DNA of 64,000 bases from Flavobacteriales bacterium. Lineage in GTDB: Bacteria > Bacteroidota > Bacteroidia > Flavobacteriales_C > GCA-002722245. Shown one piece after another: positions 62,324-64,000 of the stretch (the stretch's first letter is position 1; the number at the start of each line of letters is the position of its first letter). The DNA is taken from the NCBI GenBank assembly GCA_023251095.1, contig JAHEZL010000002.1:62001-126000 (forward strand). Direction: 5' to 3'. The notes below the pieces were generated by a model that worked only from the letters and a program-made list of their open reading frames with translations, had not been told where the DNA came from and made no database searches. A program made the position numbers and the translations under genes.

Positions 62324-64000
62324 TTATTCCAAATATTTTTGTTGTGAAATTTTGCGGTCAATCATGTTGCTTACACCATTTCCCGCGGCTTTAGCTTTGT
62401 TCCAAAAAATCAATGCCTGCGCTTTATCGCCGCTCATAAAAAAGGCATCTCCTATATGTTCTAAAATAGTTCCGCTGTCGGCTCCGCCATGTTTTGCAGC
62501 TTTCATGAGCCATTGCAGCGCGTCGGCATATTTTTCTTCCTGAAACAATATCCAGCCGTAAGTATCTTCAAAGGATGAATTGTCGGGAGAAAGTTTATTG
62601 GATCTTTCCGACATATCGCCGGCTTGTTTTAATTTGTCTTTGCGCAGGGAAAGGTAATAGGCGTAGTTGTTCAATACATAAACATTATTGGGATCGTATT
62701 TTAAAGAGAGTTCAAAATTAGCGTCAGAACTTAAGTAGTCCTTTGTGTCGTTGTAGAGATCACCGAGTGTGGAATAAAACTGTGCTTTTAACAAAGGATT
62801 GTCGGCCACTAAATTTACTCCATCGCTTAAAGCCTCAATGGCTTCGGTATTTTTTTTCAGTTGAATTGCCGCAATACCTTTGTACCAGAAGAGTTCCGAT
62901 TGAGAAGGAAAATATTCCAGAGCCTCGTTGGCTTCATCGAACAACTTCTGATAATCTTTCATTTCCAGGTCAATGGCCAGGATATTTCTCCACACTAAAT
63001 ATTTATCCGGCTCGAGATCTCTTGATTTTCGGAATTTATCCAAGGCTTTTCCGTAGATGTTGTCGCGGTAATAAAAATCGCCGTAAATGGCGTAAGTCTT
63101 AGCGTTTTCTGGATGCGCACGTTGCAGCGCTTCCAGCAAACCAAACACTTTTTTGGTGAGAGCACTATCGTTTTTTGATATTTTGTAATAGTTCATCAGG
63201 ATTTGAACTTTGGAATCAATGTTCATTGCCGGATTTTCAAAAGTCATGTTCAGGTGTTGAAAGGCCTTGTCTTTATCGCCTTTTTTGAAATAATATTCCG
63301 ACAAAGAAAGATGGGCTCCGGGTTCGTTTGGATTGATTTTTATGGCTTCCTCATATTTCGCAATGGATTCCTGTTCGCGGCCCAGGAGCTGGAAATAATC
63401 GGCGAGCATTAAAATAATTTTCGTGTTTTTGGGCTGAGCAGCAATTAGTTTTTCCATCTCGCGGATGGCATTGTCGGACTGATTTATTTTGGCGTAAATT
63501 TTATATTTCTGAACAGAAACTTCTTCGGTGATTCCGCTTCGTGCTTCTGCCTTATCGTAAATCTCAATAGCCTTTTCAAACTTGCCCGCTTCCAGATAAA
63601 CCTGTGCCAGCTCAAAGTAATATTCCAGATAGGAAGGTTGTAATTTAATTAGTTTCTGGTAGCTGTCGGTGCAGTCATCAAAGAGTCGGGCACTATGCGT
63701 TAAATCAGCATAAAAAATGAGAAACCATTTATTCTGATCGTCGAGTTCCACCGCTTTTTTTGCATAACTCAAGGCCTCTTTGTTTTGGTGTTGAGCATCC
63801 AGCATTACCGCAATTTCATAGTAGCAAGTGGCGCAACTGTTATCAATTTTAATGCACTTGTCGAATCCTGCAATGGCGTCACCATAGCGACCTATTATTT
63901 TATCGCGGTTGGCGTTGATGAAGTAGTGGGTAAATTCCAGCGCATCATTTTCTTTCAATGCCTTTTTATCGCCTGCCATTTGTGTGTTCTTGCACCCGGC
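62324..64000 (-). CDS. TPR-repeat lipoprotein, start beyond window end
   Basis: At least 558 residues; the gene runs off the right edge. The frame stays open from the internal Met codon at 63979 to position 64000 and reads AGCKNTQMAGDKKALKEN, where AGC looks like a lipobox, so the true start lies outside the window. The body is tandem tetratricopeptide repeats (for example DNSCATCYYEIAVMLDAQ, KYDPNNVYVLNNYAYYLSLR). It probably scaffolds protein complexes at the membrane. Stop and next start (62323) abut, showing an operon with DUF4292 and EnvC genes. Confidence 0.87.
   Translation of the reverse strand, partial: AGCKNTQMAGDKKALKENDALEFTHYFINANRDKIIGRYGDAIAGFDKCIKIDNSCATCYYEIAVMLDAQHQNKEALSYAKKAVELDDQNKWFLIFYADLTHSARLFDDCTDSYQKLIKLQPSYLEYYFELAQVYLEAGKFEKAIEIYDKAEARSGITEEVSVQKYKIYAKINQSDNAIREMEKLIAAQPKNTKIILMLADYFQLLGREQESIAKYEEAIKINPNEPGAHLSLSEYYFKKGDKDKAFQHLNMTFENPAMNIDSKVQILMNYYKISKNDSALTKKVFGLLEALQRAHPENAKTYAIYGDFYYRDNIYGKALDKFRKSRDLEPDKYLVWRNILAIDLEMKDYQKLFDEANEALEYFPSQSELFWYKGIAAIQLKKNTEAIEALSDGVNLVADNPLLKAQFYSTLGDLYNDTKDYLSSDANFELSLKYDPNNVYVLNNYAYYLSLRKDKLKQAGDMSERSNKLSPDNSSFEDTYGWILFQEEKYADALQWLMKAAKHGGADSGTILEHIGDAFFMSGDKAQALIFWNKAKAAGNGVSNMIDRKISQQKYLE

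Overview
The window is a stretch of Bacteroidota chromosome, most likely Chitinophagia/Sphingobacteriia- or Flavobacteriia-like; I cannot place it lower. The evidence is: many secreted proteins ending in type IX secretion system (T9SS) type A sorting domains (a YPNP-type start and a C-terminal beta sandwich), the T9SS accessory protein PorZ, many lipoproteins with short lipoboxes, promoters of the TTG-N20-TAnnTTTG kind, and AT-rich spacers. No rRNA, CRISPR array, prophage or transposase gene was found. There are two tRNA genes.

Layout. 1-2.3 kb: copper/redox type operon (Met/Cys-rich outer-membrane protein, MbnP-like lipoprotein, cytochrome-c-like lipoprotein). 2.4-4.9 kb: five-gene arsenic operon (ArsR, DUF6428, LMW-PTP-type arsenate reductase, MIP channel, group III truncated haemoglobin). 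4.9-14.8 kb: DUF2459 protein, a PAS sensor kinase with a LuxR-type response regulator, and four T9SS cargo proteins (two LamG, one Ycf48-like, one NHL). An 18-bp dyad occurs four times here at a fixed distance from promoter-like elements, which suggests a local regulon. 14.8-19.1 kb: small hypothetical protein, SF1 helicase, HTH/O6-alkylguanine transferase fusion, cytochrome-like lipoprotein, VF530 protein. 19.2-27.8 kb: an AT-rich four-gene cassette built around a 2088-residue SpvB/RHS protein with a C-terminal domain resembling polymorphic toxin type 23, followed by a candidate immunity lipoprotein. 28.1-30.8 kb: AlgI/AlgX-like O-acylation pair. 31.0-37.1 kb: YD-like secreted protein bracketed by a duplicated 56-bp promoter segment, then porZ, recO and uvrC. 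37.4-45.6 kb: lipoprotein, a giant T9SS adhesin-like protein, DOPA-dioxygenase-like enzyme with a cytochrome c, J/KTSC protein, glycosyltransferase. 45.7-54.9 kb: glutamine amidotransferase, tRNA-Ala, PgeF, GH18 protein, FeoAB fusion with a small Cys-rich partner, lipoproteins, a T9SS protein, CheY-like regulator. 54.9-64 kb (minus strand): SGNH-MBOAT fusion, SGNH hydrolase, lytic transglycosylase, TatA, EnvC-like activator, DUF4292 lipoprotein and a TPR lipoprotein that runs off the window end.

How the genes fit together. Much of the window serves the cell surface: cargo for T9SS and one of its components, cell-wall turnover factors, and two separate O-acylation modules. The most notable non-core items are the RHS toxin-like cassette, the four-site regulon around the sensor/regulator pair, the duplicated porZ promoter around an AT-rich gene, and several families of intergenic palindromes and structured repeats.
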